A DNA stretch of 64,000 nt from Clostridia bacterium (GCA_017625095.1 JAGALQ010000015.1:1-64000), one strand, 5' to 3'; shown: positions 23,476-32,206, counted from the stretch's first letter. The notes: a model not told the origin generated them from the letters alone. Numbers and translations are program-made.

Positions 23476-24396
23476 ATGAACAATATATTCAGCGACAATC
23501 TCAAAAAATTTCGTCTTGCAAAAGGCTTGACCCAGGAGCAGGTTGCGGAAAAGCTCAATGTTAATTCTCAGACTGTTTCCCGTTGGGAGTGCTCAGCAAC
23601 TCTGCCCGATGTTCTGACCCTGCCCGAACTCGCAAGACTCTACGAAGTAACTGTTGATGATTTCTACAAAAAGAGCCCCGTTGCTTACGATAACTACGCA
23701 CAGCGACTTGCTTCTGTTTTTGAGGACACACACGATATTGAAGATTTTATCCGCGCGGACGCAGAGTTTAAAAAGCTGATAAAAAACAATTCCTTAACAA
23801 CATACGATATGTGGGAATACGGAATGATTCATTATTTTTTAATGCACTATGGCAAAGAAAAGGCTTTCTATTGGTTTGACAAAGTTTTAGAACAAGGCGA
23901 AAGTGCCGATGAATTTGCTTATTGGAAAACCCGTACACAGAGAATGAAGCTTTGCTCACAGCTCGGTAAAGACGAAGAAAATATAAAGGAACAACAAAAA
24001 ATCGTTGAGAACAACCCTGACAATGTAAATGAGTGGAGTCTTTTGCTCGCTGCATATATGTATGCCGGACGTTATAAAGAAGCTTACGAAGAATTCAAGA
24101 AAGCGGCCGCAAAATTTCCTGATGAATGGGAGCTTTATATCCACGGCGGAGATATTGCAAAGAAGCTCAAAAAGTATAATGAAGCTATGGAGCATTACAA
24201 CAAAGCAGGTGAAATAGGTTCATATTTCTGCGATGAACTTTATTGCAAAGCAAGCTTATACGAAGATTTAGGCGAGTACGAAAAATCTTTTGAAATGTAT
24301 ATGAAGATTGCCGATATCCTCCGCCAAAGAGGTTACGATGTTGAAGCATATATGGCAGAAAAGGATGCACAAGAGGTTAAAAACAAAGTCAAATAA
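23476..24396 (+). CDS. XRE regulator with tetratricopeptide-like C-terminus
   Basis: ATG 23476 follows AAGGTG. The 306-residue protein has an N-terminal helix-turn-helix (about 7-62: NLKKFRLAKGLTQEQVAEKL, then TVSRWECSATLPDV). About 230 residues of helical repeats follow, including WSLLLAAYMYAGRYKEAYEEFKKA and ELYIHGGDIAKKLKKYNEAMEHY. These are TPR units with the usual small/aromatic pattern. Such XRE-TPR proteins often sense peptides or protein partners. No dedicated peptide gene was found beside it. Confidence 0.88.
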   Translation: MNNIFSDNLKKFRLAKGLTQEQVAEKLNVNSQTVSRWECSATLPDVLTLPELARLYEVTVDDFYKKSPVAYDNYAQRLASVFEDTHDIEDFIRADAEFKKLIKNNSLTTYDMWEYGMIHYFLMHYGKEKAFYWFDKVLEQGESADEFAYWKTRTQRMKLCSQLGKDEENIKEQQKIVENNPDNVNEWSLLLAAYMYAGRYKEAYEEFKKAAAKFPDEWELYIHGGDIAKKLKKYNEAMEHYNKAGEIGSYFCDELYCKASLYEDLGEYEKSFEMYMKIADILRQRGYDVEAYMAEKDAQEVKNKVK

Positions 24397-24467
24397 TAAC
24401 CGTCGGGCTTTGATGTGTATTGTAAAAAGATGTTACAGATGCTATAATTGCCGCAAGAGGTGGTATT

Positions 24468-24789
24468 ATGAATCGTCGTACTTTCGACAGGCTTCCAAAG
24501 AGGCTTACCGTCAGCTTCCCGCTGTGGCTGATTTATGGTACAAAGGGTGAAAATTCACCGTATTACGATATTGATAAGGCTATGCGTGAGCTATATTGCT
24601 TCAAAAGACATACTCTGGGAAGAGCATACCGAAGCGTATTGGGAGCTTGTAAAATACGGCCTTGATCTGTACAAAAAAGCAGGCGTATGGGGTACGGTGA
24701 TACGCACCTGCTGCGGACCCGAAGATCCGTGCCGGACTCTTTGCAAAGATAAGCTGACAGAACTTAATAGATTTTTCCTTGAGGATTAA
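24468..24789 (+). pseudogene. small conserved protein with three compensating frameshifts
   Basis: A good ribosome site (AAGAGGTGG) precedes ATG 24468. No single frame is protein-like throughout. Joining frames gives a coherent ~107-residue protein: MNRRTF, then RQASKEAYRQLPAVADLWYK, then GENSPYYDIDKAMREL, then ASKDILWEEHTEAYWELVKY and a tail with CCGPEDPCRTLC. This needs one base missing near 24486, one extra near 24543, and two missing near 24596 (TATATATTGC reduced to TATATTGC). Either it is a decayed gene or these are assembly errors. The cysteine-rich tail suggests metal binding; I do not recognise the family. Confidence 0.6.
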
Positions 24790-24877
24790 TTGTCCGATAA
24801 AACAAATCGCTGTTAATGATTTTTGCAGTCAGTTGCCTTTTTTGATACAATACATAAAAACAGAAAGAAGAGATATT

Positions 24878-25504
24878 ATGGAAGTGTTTTTTGATTCGCT
24901 TTTGAGTTTTGATCTTGGCGTGTTTCAATGGATTCAGAGCATTCAGAACGGTTTTCTTGATGCGGTTATGGTCGGCATCACAACCCTCGGCAATGCAGGC
25001 GCGATTTTTATTGTTCTCGGCTTTGTGCTTTTGTTCACAAAAAAATATCGCAAGGCAGGACTTGCCGTGCTTGTTGCCCTTATCGTAATGCTTCTTTGCA
25101 GTGATCTTTTCCTCAAAGAGTTTTTTGCAAGACCGAGATCGTTTAATCTTTTTCAGTCCAATCCTGAAAAGTATGCGGTGTGGGGTGTGGAGTATGTTTT
25201 CCCCGAGCTTGTTTATAAACCCTCAAGCTTTTCATTTCCGTCAGGACATACTGCATCTGCCTTTGCCGCTGCGACAGCACTGCTTTGGCACAGCAGAAAA
25301 TGGGGCATCCCCACAATGATTTTTTCAGCAGTTATGGGCTTTTCGAGATTATATGTTCAGGTGCATTATTGCACAGACGTATTTGGCGGAATTGTTGCAG
25401 GCGCGATTTGCGGATTTACCGCCGTGCTGATTGTGAAATTCCTTTTCCCGGTTGTGGATAAAGGGCTTGATAAACTTTTTTCAAAATTTAAAAAGTCAGC
25501 CTGA
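24878..25504 (+). CDS. PAP2 family membrane phosphatase
   Basis: ATG 24878 follows AGAAAGAAGAGA. The 208-residue protein has about five membrane segments and the three PAP2 motifs: KEFFARP (80-86), PSGH (121-124) and SRLYVQVHYCTD (156-167) with the catalytic histidines. These enzymes dephosphorylate lipid phosphates such as undecaprenyl diphosphate or phosphatidic acid at the outer membrane face. Bacitracin-resistance type activity is one possibility. A strong terminator follows at 25528. Confidence 0.92.
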   Translation: MEVFFDSLLSFDLGVFQWIQSIQNGFLDAVMVGITTLGNAGAIFIVLGFVLLFTKKYRKAGLAVLVALIVMLLCSDLFLKEFFARPRSFNLFQSNPEKYAVWGVEYVFPELVYKPSSFSFPSGHTASAFAAATALLWHSRKWGIPTMIFSAVMGFSRLYVQVHYCTDVFGGIVAGAICGFTAVLIVKFLFPVVDKGLDKLFSKFKKSA

Positions 25505-25527
25505 GTATTAAAGCTTTCGGCAATGAC

Positions 25528-25558
25528 AAAGCCGTCCGATTGTTCGGACGGCTTTTAT
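25528..25558. terminator. terminator of the recurring AGCCG-CCGA/TCGG-CGGCT type, copy 3
   Basis: AAAGCCGTCCGA, loop TTGT, TCGGACGGCTTTT. Perfect stem; it lies between two converging genes. Same core as 1145 and 2415. Confidence 0.8.
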
Positions 25559-25570
25559 GTTGATAATGAA

Positions 25571-26485
25571 TTATTTGCTGAGAGGGTAGGTGTAATTAAG
25601 CTCTTCTATCCATTCGCCAGTGATAAAATCTCTGCCTCTGACAAGGATTTCATTTTCATAGACCTCAACAACAATTCCGTCACCCGGTTCATAATCGACA
25701 ATTTCGGTCGAGCGGGGGAGGTTGATGCAGTTTACACCGCCGCGTGTGTAGAAGTTGTCTGTGCCGAGATGGTCGTGGATATGACCGTGGATATAGAGCA
25801 GGTTGTCATATTGGCTGAAGAGGTCTGAGAGCGTGTTTGCATCCATTCCCTTGATGTAGTTTATCGGATGGTGGTTGAATATGAAGATTGTAGCGCTTGC
25901 TTCATCCGCTTCTTTAAGTATGCCTTTGAGCCATTCAAGCTGAGCCTCACTCATAACAAAGTCGTTGACCGAAAGGTCTTCGGATGCGAGGAATATCATA
26001 TAACAGCCGTCAATGATTCTGCAATAATAAGTGTTTTCAAGCTTATTTCCAAGATAAAGTCTGTTGTTGTCAAGATAGTTTTGGCGCAGCTTTGCGTAGT
26101 CGCCCTCACCGTTACCGAGGTCGTGATTGCCGATTGCAACAAGGTTGTGCTCAGCGGGGTTTACTGCTTTTAAACCCATATAGAAAAAGAAGTTTTCAAG
26201 CAGCTGACCGTTCATTACATTATCGCCGAGAAAAACAGCGGCACTGTGGCTCTTGCCTGCTTTTACGCCTCTTATAAGGTCAGCGAAAGCGCCGTAGGCA
26301 TCTGGGTTGTTTGTTTCAACGTGTACGTCTGAAACGGCTGAAAAGCTCATTTTAAGCTCATCGGGTTTTTGTGCCTCGTAGGTAAGTTTTTCGGTGCCGG
26401 CGGCAGGCGAAAAAATCATAGCAAAAAGTATAGAGACCGTTGAAAAAACCTGTTTGATAAAAGTAAAAACTGTTGAAAAATCCAT
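25571..26485 (-). CDS. calcineurin-like metallophosphoesterase, paralog 1
   Basis: The 304-residue protein has an N-terminal hydrophobic segment (about 8-28) that may export it or anchor it. The full di-metal motif set is present: DVH (53-55), GDN (87-89), GNHD (119-122), NHHP in the middle and GHIH near the C-terminus. Two related proteins at 29566 and 43259 share the closing V-x-E-V-Y-x-N-x-[IV]-x-[VF]-R-x-RDF-x-[KT]-G pattern. Substrate may be a nucleotide, phosphodiester or lipid diphosphate. GGAG precedes the ATG. Confidence 0.9.
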   Translation of the reverse strand: MDFSTVFTFIKQVFSTVSILFAMIFSPAAGTEKLTYEAQKPDELKMSFSAVSDVHVETNNPDAYGAFADLIRGVKAGKSHSAAVFLGDNVMNGQLLENFFFYMGLKAVNPAEHNLVAIGNHDLGNGEGDYAKLRQNYLDNNRLYLGNKLENTYYCRIIDGCYMIFLASEDLSVNDFVMSEAQLEWLKGILKEADEASATIFIFNHHPINYIKGMDANTLSDLFSQYDNLLYIHGHIHDHLGTDNFYTRGGVNCINLPRSTEIVDYEPGDGIVVEVYENEILVRGRDFITGEWIEELNYTYPLSK

Positions 26486-26517
26486 AGCTTTTCTCCGTTT
26501 CTGTATAGTTTACCTTT

Positions 26518-26546
26518 ATTCTATATAGTAAAAAAGCTTATGTCAA
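26518..26546 (-). promoter_or_regulatory. promoter of metallophosphoesterase 1
   Basis: Minus strand: TTGACA, 17 bases, TAGAAT. Predicted start of transcription is about 25 bases before the coding start. Confidence 0.7.
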
Positions 26547-26583
26547 TAGGTTTTATCTCGATGTTGAATTTGGCTGATCCGGG

Positions 26584-26612
26584 TTGACTCGATGTGATTA
26601 ATGCCGTATAAT
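26584..26612 (+). promoter_or_regulatory. promoter of the HD-domain and HAD genes
   Basis: TTGACT (26584-26589), 17 bases, TATAAT (26607-26612). It lies 35 bases before the HD gene. Confidence 0.8.
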
Positions 26613-26646
26613 ATTTGAGTTAAGAATTTAAGTCAGGAGTTTTATT

Positions 26647-27216
26647 ATGCTTACTTTAGATCGTGCAAAAGAATTACTCAAAACAACAACAACCGAGGAT
26701 CATCTCTTTCTTCACGCAAATAACGTTTCCGTTGCCATGGGCGGAATGGCAAAGCATTTCGGTGAGGATGAACAGTACTGGATGGCAATCGGTCAGCTCC
26801 ACGATTATGATTATGAACAGTATCCCGAAGAGCATCTTCAGCACACGGAAAAAGAGCTTATTGCCCAAGGTGTTACGGCTGAAGAGGTGCGCGCAATACT
26901 TTCGCACGGCTACGGTCACTGTAACGACGTTGAGCCGCTGACAAATCTCGAAAAATCCCTATTCACAGTTGATGAGCTGACGGGTATTATTCAGGCTGCT
27001 GCACGTATGCGCCCGATGGGTATCACGGATATGGAAATATCCAGCTTTATGAAAAAGTTCAAGGATAAGAAGTTTGCCGCAAAGTGCGACCGCGAGGTTA
27101 TCCGCAAAGGCTGTGATATGCTTGGTATGGATGTCAGAGAGGTCGCCGAAATCTGCATTAATGCAATGAAAGAATATGCCGATGAGCTTCACATCGGTCC
27201 TAAAACAGATATCTGA
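26647..27216 (+). CDS. HD-domain phosphohydrolase
   Basis: This 189-residue protein has the HD metal-site residues: His23 (LFLHANNV), His52-Asp53 (IGQLHDYDYEQYP) and a later Asp in SLFTVDELTG. The stretch LSHGYGH may add histidines. HD proteins hydrolyse nucleotides or other phosphomonoesters. It is followed after twelve bases by a HAD phosphatase gene, and both are served by the promoter at 26584. A joint role in nucleotide or metabolite clean-up is likely but not proven. Confidence 0.88.
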   Translation: MLTLDRAKELLKTTTTEDHLFLHANNVSVAMGGMAKHFGEDEQYWMAIGQLHDYDYEQYPEEHLQHTEKELIAQGVTAEEVRAILSHGYGHCNDVEPLTNLEKSLFTVDELTGIIQAAARMRPMGITDMEISSFMKKFKDKKFAAKCDREVIRKGCDMLGMDVREVAEICINAMKEYADELHIGPKTDI

Positions 27217-27228
27217 ACGGAGACAGGA

Positions 27229-27867
27229 ATGGAAATTACAGGCGCAATTTTTGATTTTGACGGAACTCTTTTTGATTCGATGCAAATATGGGCAGGTATA
27301 AAAGAAAGATACCTTGCGCATCACGGAATAACCCTCACACAGGAGGATCATGAGGCTTTTAAGGACCTTCACCTGCAGGAGGTACTTGGTCTTGCCAACA
27401 TACGTTTTAATATGCAGATGACAGCGCGTGAGCTTTTTGATGATTTTTTTGGATTTATCGGGCAGTGTTATATGGCTGAGGCTGAGCCGAAAAACGATAT
27501 TGTGCAGTTTCTCGATAAGCTGAAAGCAAAGGGCGTGCGTATGGGCATTGCAACGGCTACAAGCGAATTTGCACTTACTCCGCTGCTTGCAAAGTACGGT
27601 ATGCTCGATTATTTTTCAGCTGTTTACTCTGTATATACCGTCGGCTCTTCCAAAACCGAATCGAAGGTTTATGATGTTGTGCGTGAGGCACTCGGCACCG
27701 ATAAGCAGACAACCTGGGTGTTTGAGGATGCACTCTATGCCGCAAAAACGGCAAAGGCAAGCGGATATAATCTTGTTGGTATTTATGACCCGACAGAGCC
27801 CTGTACGGATGAGCTTAAAGCGATTGCTGATATTTACATTCACAATTACAGCGAGATTGATTGGTAA
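27229..27867 (+). CDS. HAD family phosphatase (phosphoglycolate phosphatase-like)
   Basis: The 212-residue protein has HAD motif I DFDGT (9-13), motif II in GIATATS (about 105-111), and motifs III/IV in the SSKTESKVY and VFEDALYAAKTAKAS segments. A helical cap of about 70 residues makes it a type I (Gph/PGMB-like) HAD. It is in an operon with the HD gene and ends in a perfect terminator. Candidate substrates are phosphoglycolate or sugar phosphates; not distinguishable here. Confidence 0.9.
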   Translation: MEITGAIFDFDGTLFDSMQIWAGIKERYLAHHGITLTQEDHEAFKDLHLQEVLGLANIRFNMQMTARELFDDFFGFIGQCYMAEAEPKNDIVQFLDKLKAKGVRMGIATATSEFALTPLLAKYGMLDYFSAVYSVYTVGSSKTESKVYDVVREALGTDKQTTWVFEDALYAAKTAKASGYNLVGIYDPTEPCTDELKAIADIYIHNYSEIDW

Positions 27868-27876
27868 TACATAAAA

Positions 27877-27918
27877 AAACAAGGTTTGCAAAGGGGTTGC
27901 CTTTGCAAACCTTGTTGG
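27877..27918. terminator. strong terminator between converging genes
   Basis: AACAAGGTTTGCAAAGG (27878-27894) pairs almost perfectly with CCTTTGCAAACCTTGTT. It can serve the HAD gene and the minus-strand secreted protein gene. Confidence 0.85.
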
Positions 27919-27921
27919 ATT

Positions 27922-28599
27922 TTAATCCTGATACTCAACCGGTTTGGGGTCTGTGTACTCGATTGTTGCGTTATCGCCTTTGCCAACCTGCTTCCAGGTG
28001 TTGTTTTTTAGGTTGCTAGCCTTCATCTTTAAGTAGCCGTGATAGCAGTTCTTTTTTGAACGGATCTGCATCAGGTGGAAAACCGGTAAGAAGATGTAAA
28101 CCATATGTGTGCCGGGCACTGAATTCCAGATCTTCATAGCTGCATGTGCACAGTTGCGAAGTTTGCTCCAGTTGTTAATGCTTCTGATGGTCTTGTTAAC
28201 CTTCTCAAGCTGGCTCTCGGTAAGATCCTTGTGAATGCTGTAAGTAATCGGACCGTAAATGTCTTCGTTCTGATATCTCCAAGCCTCAACGTTGTAGTAG
28301 AGACCGGGACCGGCATCGACGGATTCGCCGTAAGTGCCGATGGATACACCCTGATTCTTAGGAACTCTATAGTAGGCACCTACATAAATGCTGCCGCTTG
28401 TGAGATTCTCAATATAGATCCATGTGTGACCTTCTGTGGGGCTTGGCTTTTCAAGATGAGCTATATACATTCTTGCGACGATAGGCTCATCAGCTGCAGG
28501 TCTGAGCGAAAATTTTGCTGATGCTGAAAAACCGAGCAATGTGGTTAATGTAGTAAAAACAAGCACGAGCGCGATAATTCTTCTGAATGTTTTCATCAT
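27922..28599 (-). CDS. secreted protein of unknown family with His...Cys pattern
   Basis: ATG 28599 follows GGAGG. A signal peptide (about 1-28, cleavage after SASA) leads to a ~197-residue extracellular domain. His58 in GHTWIYIEN and Cys150 in RNCAHAAMKIWN stand out; the order His then Cys, with Cys at the start of a helix, resembles circularly permuted NlpC/P60-type (LRAT, PPPDE, DUF4105) thiol hydrolases. I do not recognise the family. A C-terminal region has KKNCYHGYLKM. It has its own promoter (28629-28657) and is not in an operon. Confidence 0.6.
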   Translation of the reverse strand: MMKTFRRIIALVLVFTTLTTLLGFSASAKFSLRPAADEPIVARMYIAHLEKPSPTEGHTWIYIENLTSGSIYVGAYYRVPKNQGVSIGTYGESVDAGPGLYYNVEAWRYQNEDIYGPITYSIHKDLTESQLEKVNKTIRSINNWSKLRNCAHAAMKIWNSVPGTHMVYIFLPVFHLMQIRSKKNCYHGYLKMKASNLKNNTWKQVGKGDNATIEYTDPKPVEYQD

Positions 28600-28628
28600 T
28601 ATAATCCTCCATTATTTTTTACGCTGTA

Positions 28629-28657
28629 AGTATAGCATATTAAGTACTTGGTGTCAA
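28629..28657 (-). promoter_or_regulatory. promoter of the secreted His/Cys protein gene
   Basis: Minus strand: TTGACA, 17 bases, TATACT. Confidence 0.75.
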
Positions 28658-28737
28658 TTTATTTTTAATCTCATATATTCTTATTTTAAAAAAACGTTGA
28701 TTTTTACAAATCAAAGCGCATTTGCCTGTCTTTCTTA

Positions 28738-28766
28738 TTGAATTTTGTATATGAGGTGTGTATAAT
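28738..28766 (+). promoter_or_regulatory. promoter of the PnuC-like gene
   Basis: TTGAAT (28738-28743), 17 bases, TATAAT (28761-28766). Confidence 0.7.
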
Positions 28767-28804
28767 ATTCAGCGGATATTTATGTGAGATGAGGATTTGC
28801 GGAT

Positions 28805-29497
28805 TTGGAAAGACATAGTAAAGCACTCAAACCGTTGGCTAAAAATATAATAATCATATTGCTGATGGTGTGCACGGCTGTGCTTATAACGGTTTCTTCC
28901 GTTAAGAATGACCAGAGTTTTCTGCGTGTAATGCCGCTTTATGTTTCGCTTTTTATTGCGCTGCTTCAATCGCGTGTTAACAGGTTTGCGAGCCTGCTTG
29001 GCAGTGTGAATTCAATTGTCTACGGCATTGTCTATGTGCATTACGGTCTTTACGGCTCGGCTTTGTCTGCTTTTCTCTTCTCTTGTCCGATTCAGATGTT
29101 GACCTTTATAAGGTGGAATAAGAACAAGCGTGGCAATTCGACACTGTTGCGCAAGCTTTCGTGGGGGAAGCGAGGCTTGTTGGCGCTTGGTTTTTGCGCT
29201 GCACTGGCGGCGATGTGCATACTGCTGCCCAGGGCGGGCGCAAAATACGTGTTCCTCGACAGCGTATCTACTTTGCTCGGTATAGTTATCTATTTTCTGA
29301 CGATGTTTGCGTTTGTCGAATACACTGTGCTGATGATTGTAAACGGTATTATCGGAATCTTTCTCAACGCTGTTATGGTTAACGATTCGCCCGAAATATG
29401 GCCGTTTTTGATTTTCTCTGTTTATTCGTGGGTTTGTATTACGTTTGCCTTTTTTGAGGCAAGGCGGATTTATGCATCTCAGCAAATTGAAAGATAA
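28805..29497 (+). CDS. PnuC-like membrane transporter
   Basis: The start is TTG 28805 after GAGG; no ATG fits. The 230-residue protein has about seven membrane helices. The segment NRFASLLGSVNSIVYGIVYV followed by HYGLYGSALSAFLF and CPIQMLTFIRWNKNK matches the PnuC core, where Trp/Asn and aromatic residues bind the nicotinamide riboside ring. PnuC proteins carry vitamin ribosides by facilitated diffusion. The substrate could be nicotinamide riboside, fitting the NAD genes at 13793, or another vitamin such as thiamin. Confidence 0.75.
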   Translation: MERHSKALKPLAKNIIIILLMVCTAVLITVSSVKNDQSFLRVMPLYVSLFIALLQSRVNRFASLLGSVNSIVYGIVYVHYGLYGSALSAFLFSCPIQMLTFIRWNKNKRGNSTLLRKLSWGKRGLLALGFCAALAAMCILLPRAGAKYVFLDSVSTLLGIVIYFLTMFAFVEYTVLMIVNGIIGIFLNAVMVNDSPEIWPFLIFSVYSWVCITFAFFEARRIYASQQIER

Positions 29498-29504
29498 AGC
29501 CATA

Positions 29505-29533
29505 TTGCAAGTAAAGAATATATGTGATACAAT
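29505..29533 (+). promoter_or_regulatory. promoter of metallophosphoesterase 2
   Basis: TTGCAA (29505-29510), 17 bases, TACAAT (29528-29533), 32 bases before the start codon. Confidence 0.75.
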
Positions 29534-29565
29534 ATAAAACAGTAATTTGAACGGAGCGTAGTTTT

Positions 29566-30519
29566 ATGTCTTTTAAAGATTTTTGCGACAAATATGCCAA
29601 GCAGATAAAGTCAATGTCCCCGAAGTATGATATATTCTATAAGGTGTCAAAGGATACTCCGATAAAGTTTGAGGACAGCGCAAACGTTTTGCTTTCTGCA
29701 GCGGCAATTGCGGATACACACCTTCCCAACAGAGAGGCTGCGGAGGCTAACCTCGGCAACTTTTTTGAGGATCTGTCAAATTCACCCGAAAAGTTTGACG
29801 CTTTCCTTATGGCGGGTGATCTTGCAGATTACGGTCTTAACAGTGAGTATGAGCGATTTTTCAGACCGATTGATAACCAGAAGGTTGTGCAGAATACGTT
29901 TATTACACTCGGTAACCACGATGCAAGATTCTTCTTCAACAAAAACAGCAAAATCGTAATGGACAAGGTTGAAAAATATCTAAACATCAAAACCGGCGGC
30001 AAGACTTATTATTCATACGATGTCAACGGCTACACCTTCGTTGTTATGTGCACCGAAAAGCGCGTGCTTGAAAAAGCCTACATATCAAAAGAGCAGATGG
30101 AGTTTATCGATAAAGAGCTTGCAAGAGGCACAAAGGACGGCAAGCCTGTTTTCCTTATGTGTCATCAGCCTTTTGCTTACACTCACGGTCTTCCCGAGGT
30201 GTGGGAGACGGGCGACCTTGGCGAGCAGAATGACGAAGTCAGAGCAATTGTCGAAAAGCACAAAAACGTTTTCTTTATCAACGGTCATCTTCACGGCGGT
30301 ATCTGCGATAAGGTTTTTGAAACCCTTAACAAGGAAAACGGCGTGCATTCAATAAGCGTGCCCGGCTACAGAAAAGAAAACAACTTCGGCATAACCGATT
30401 GCGGTGTAGGCTACTACTTTGAAGTTTACGCTGACAGAATTGTATTTACCGCAAGAAAATTTCTCACGGGTGAGTATATCATAGGCGATTACACGAAAAA
30501 GGAATACAAACTTGTATAA
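29566..30519 (+). CDS. calcineurin-like metallophosphoesterase, paralog 2
   Basis: The 317-residue protein has ADTH (Asp50, His52), AGDL (about 83-86), GNHD (117-120), CHQPF and GHLHGG, the complete di-metal site. Unlike the other two paralogs it has no N-terminal hydrophobic segment, so it should be cytoplasmic. It is closest to the third paralog (43259): both share HQP...THGLP and the EVYxxxxVFxAR ending. A strong terminator follows. Substrate unknown. Confidence 0.9.
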   Translation: MSFKDFCDKYAKQIKSMSPKYDIFYKVSKDTPIKFEDSANVLLSAAAIADTHLPNREAAEANLGNFFEDLSNSPEKFDAFLMAGDLADYGLNSEYERFFRPIDNQKVVQNTFITLGNHDARFFFNKNSKIVMDKVEKYLNIKTGGKTYYSYDVNGYTFVVMCTEKRVLEKAYISKEQMEFIDKELARGTKDGKPVFLMCHQPFAYTHGLPEVWETGDLGEQNDEVRAIVEKHKNVFFINGHLHGGICDKVFETLNKENGVHSISVPGYRKENNFGITDCGVGYYFEVYADRIVFTARKFLTGEYIIGDYTKKEYKLV

Positions 30520-30522
30520 ATC

Positions 30523-30559
30523 AAAGAGCTGCTTCACTAATGTGAAACAGCTCTTTTTT
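30523..30559 (+). terminator. terminator of metallophosphoesterase 2
   Basis: AAGAGCTGcTTCAC, loop TAAT, GTGAAaCAGCTCTTTTTT. Confidence 0.85.
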
Positions 30560-32175
30560 CATCGCTCGGTTATATTGCCGACGCACAGCTTGTTTATTTC
30601 AAGTGGCGCATCAAAGGTATTGTCACGCATTTCAACCTCACGCAGATATTCTAAATGCAGCAGATGAGTGTTGCAGACAGCTTTTTCAAATCTGTTTCCG
30701 ATAAGAGTCAGCTTACCGTGCACAAACTGAGCTGAGCTTTCGTCCATAACCTTGGGCGAATACCTGATTACAGGTGCACAGGGATACATCTTTGCATAGC
30801 TGCAGTTGATAAGCGTATTGCTGCGGAATATGATTTCGTTTGTGTAGCCGGATTCAAACCAGAAGTTGCAATCATCCTCAATCAGCAGGGCAGGTCCCCA
30901 TACGTTTTCAAATCGGTTGTTCTCAATAATTACTTCGCCTCGTGTTGTACAGAGTATGCCTCTGCCGCAGGTAAGGCCGAATTCGCAGTTGCGTACGTAA
31001 ACATTCGGTGTCCACGTTGCGTTTTCGACAACATCCTTGCCGATTTCGATTTGCGGAAGTTTTTGATCAAGTTCAATATATATGTCTGTATCGTTGATTT
31101 TTGTAAAGGTCAACACCTTTGCAGATGCATAAGGGATGAGCGTATCCCACCTGATAAAGTCGATTGTATCGCCCTTTTCAAATGCCTGAAATCCCCAGCT
31201 CTCATCGTGCATAAACCGCAGTGTTAAGCCGTTTTTGTCGTTGTTTGTGTCAATAATTCTCAGGTGTGTTCCGTGTACGTTTATAAAATCGTCGTGTGCA
31301 CCGCCTGCTTTGCAGCTTTCGACAAGTATATTGCCTTTACATCCCGAGAACTGGAAGAAGTCTGCAGTGCTTGCTGCCGTCCTGCCTTTTGCAGGGTTAA
31401 AATCGCAGTTTCTGAAAGTAACACCGTCGCAAAACTGTGAAACCATACCGAGTCCGTGCATAAATTTTATGCGCAGGTTTTCAAAAGTGAGGTTCTTGCA
31501 TCGCTGGAACATACTGCCTGTCTGGTCACGGACAATGTTGCGCGACTGTATTATCGCACCTGCAGGGAAATAGACCTCTTTATTTTTCAGCTCGACCTTC
31601 AATGTGCCGTTGCCGCATTCTTCAATGGTGATGCATTCAAGATCATCACGTCTGAAGTCACGGAAAAGACTTGTTGCTGGGTCGAGCATCCTGACCTGTC
31701 TGCGACCTTTGCAGTAGTGGTCTTCCCAATAGGGATTACCGTTTTTGTCGGGCTCACCCTGCCATATCAGATTGTTGCCGTCAAGTCTGTATAAGCATTC
31801 GCTGTTTATCTTTATTTCGCATCTGCCGTTGTCGTTTGACAGCACGGTGAACTCTGCCATAGTCGGGCAGGCATAGTCAACGGTCAGATTCTTTACGGTT
31901 ATGTTGCTGCATCGGTCAAACATCAGCGGAGTCATTTTGCCGTGCACAAGCACAGTTGCTCCGTTACCGTCAACGGTTATATCCGATTTATTCTTGAGAA
32001 ACATTGCGGCGTGTCTTTTGCCCGTGGGGTTTTCGTGCTGCTTTGCCGTGTTTGTGCAGTAGTATCCGTCAAGCTCAAACGAATCGTCCTGACGCACGTC
32101 ATATATTCTGTCTTTATCAAGTGTGAGTGTTTCGCCGCTGTTCAGTTTGCTGAAAAGTGTACTCAGTTCATTCAT
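30559..32175 (-). CDS. parallel beta-helix glycosidase, GH110-like (alpha-1,3-galactosidase type)
   Basis: The 538-residue protein begins its helix with SDITVDGNGATVLVHGKMTP (64-83) and NITVKNLTVDYACP. It carries HDDFINVHGTHL (294-305), a motif I associate with GH110 enzymes, which remove alpha-1,3-linked galactose (as on blood group B antigen) by inversion. Repeated coils NLTFENLRIKFMHG, VTFRNCDFNP, VYVRNCEFGL and VIIENNRFENV support the fold. There is no signal peptide. Other beta-helix families remain possible. It has its own promoter and faces the GH43 gene. Confidence 0.65.
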   Translation of the reverse strand: MNELSTLFSKLNSGETLTLDKDRIYDVRQDDSFELDGYYCTNTAKQHENPTGKRHAAMFLKNKSDITVDGNGATVLVHGKMTPLMFDRCSNITVKNLTVDYACPTMAEFTVLSNDNGRCEIKINSECLYRLDGNNLIWQGEPDKNGNPYWEDHYCKGRRQVRMLDPATSLFRDFRRDDLECITIEECGNGTLKVELKNKEVYFPAGAIIQSRNIVRDQTGSMFQRCKNLTFENLRIKFMHGLGMVSQFCDGVTFRNCDFNPAKGRTAASTADFFQFSGCKGNILVESCKAGGAHDDFINVHGTHLRIIDTNNDKNGLTLRFMHDESWGFQAFEKGDTIDFIRWDTLIPYASAKVLTFTKINDTDIYIELDQKLPQIEIGKDVVENATWTPNVYVRNCEFGLTCGRGILCTTRGEVIIENNRFENVWGPALLIEDDCNFWFESGYTNEIIFRSNTLINCSYAKMYPCAPVIRYSPKVMDESSAQFVHGKLTLIGNRFEKAVCNTHLLHLEYLREVEMRDNTFDAPLEINKLCVGNITER

Positions 32176-32206
32176 TTTGAATTCTCCGACAAAAGTATTG
32201 GCTTTT

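Noticed and set aside
27877..27918. Attachment site or small mobile repeat
   Set aside because: The perfect hairpin with converging genes on both sides is fully explained as a terminator.
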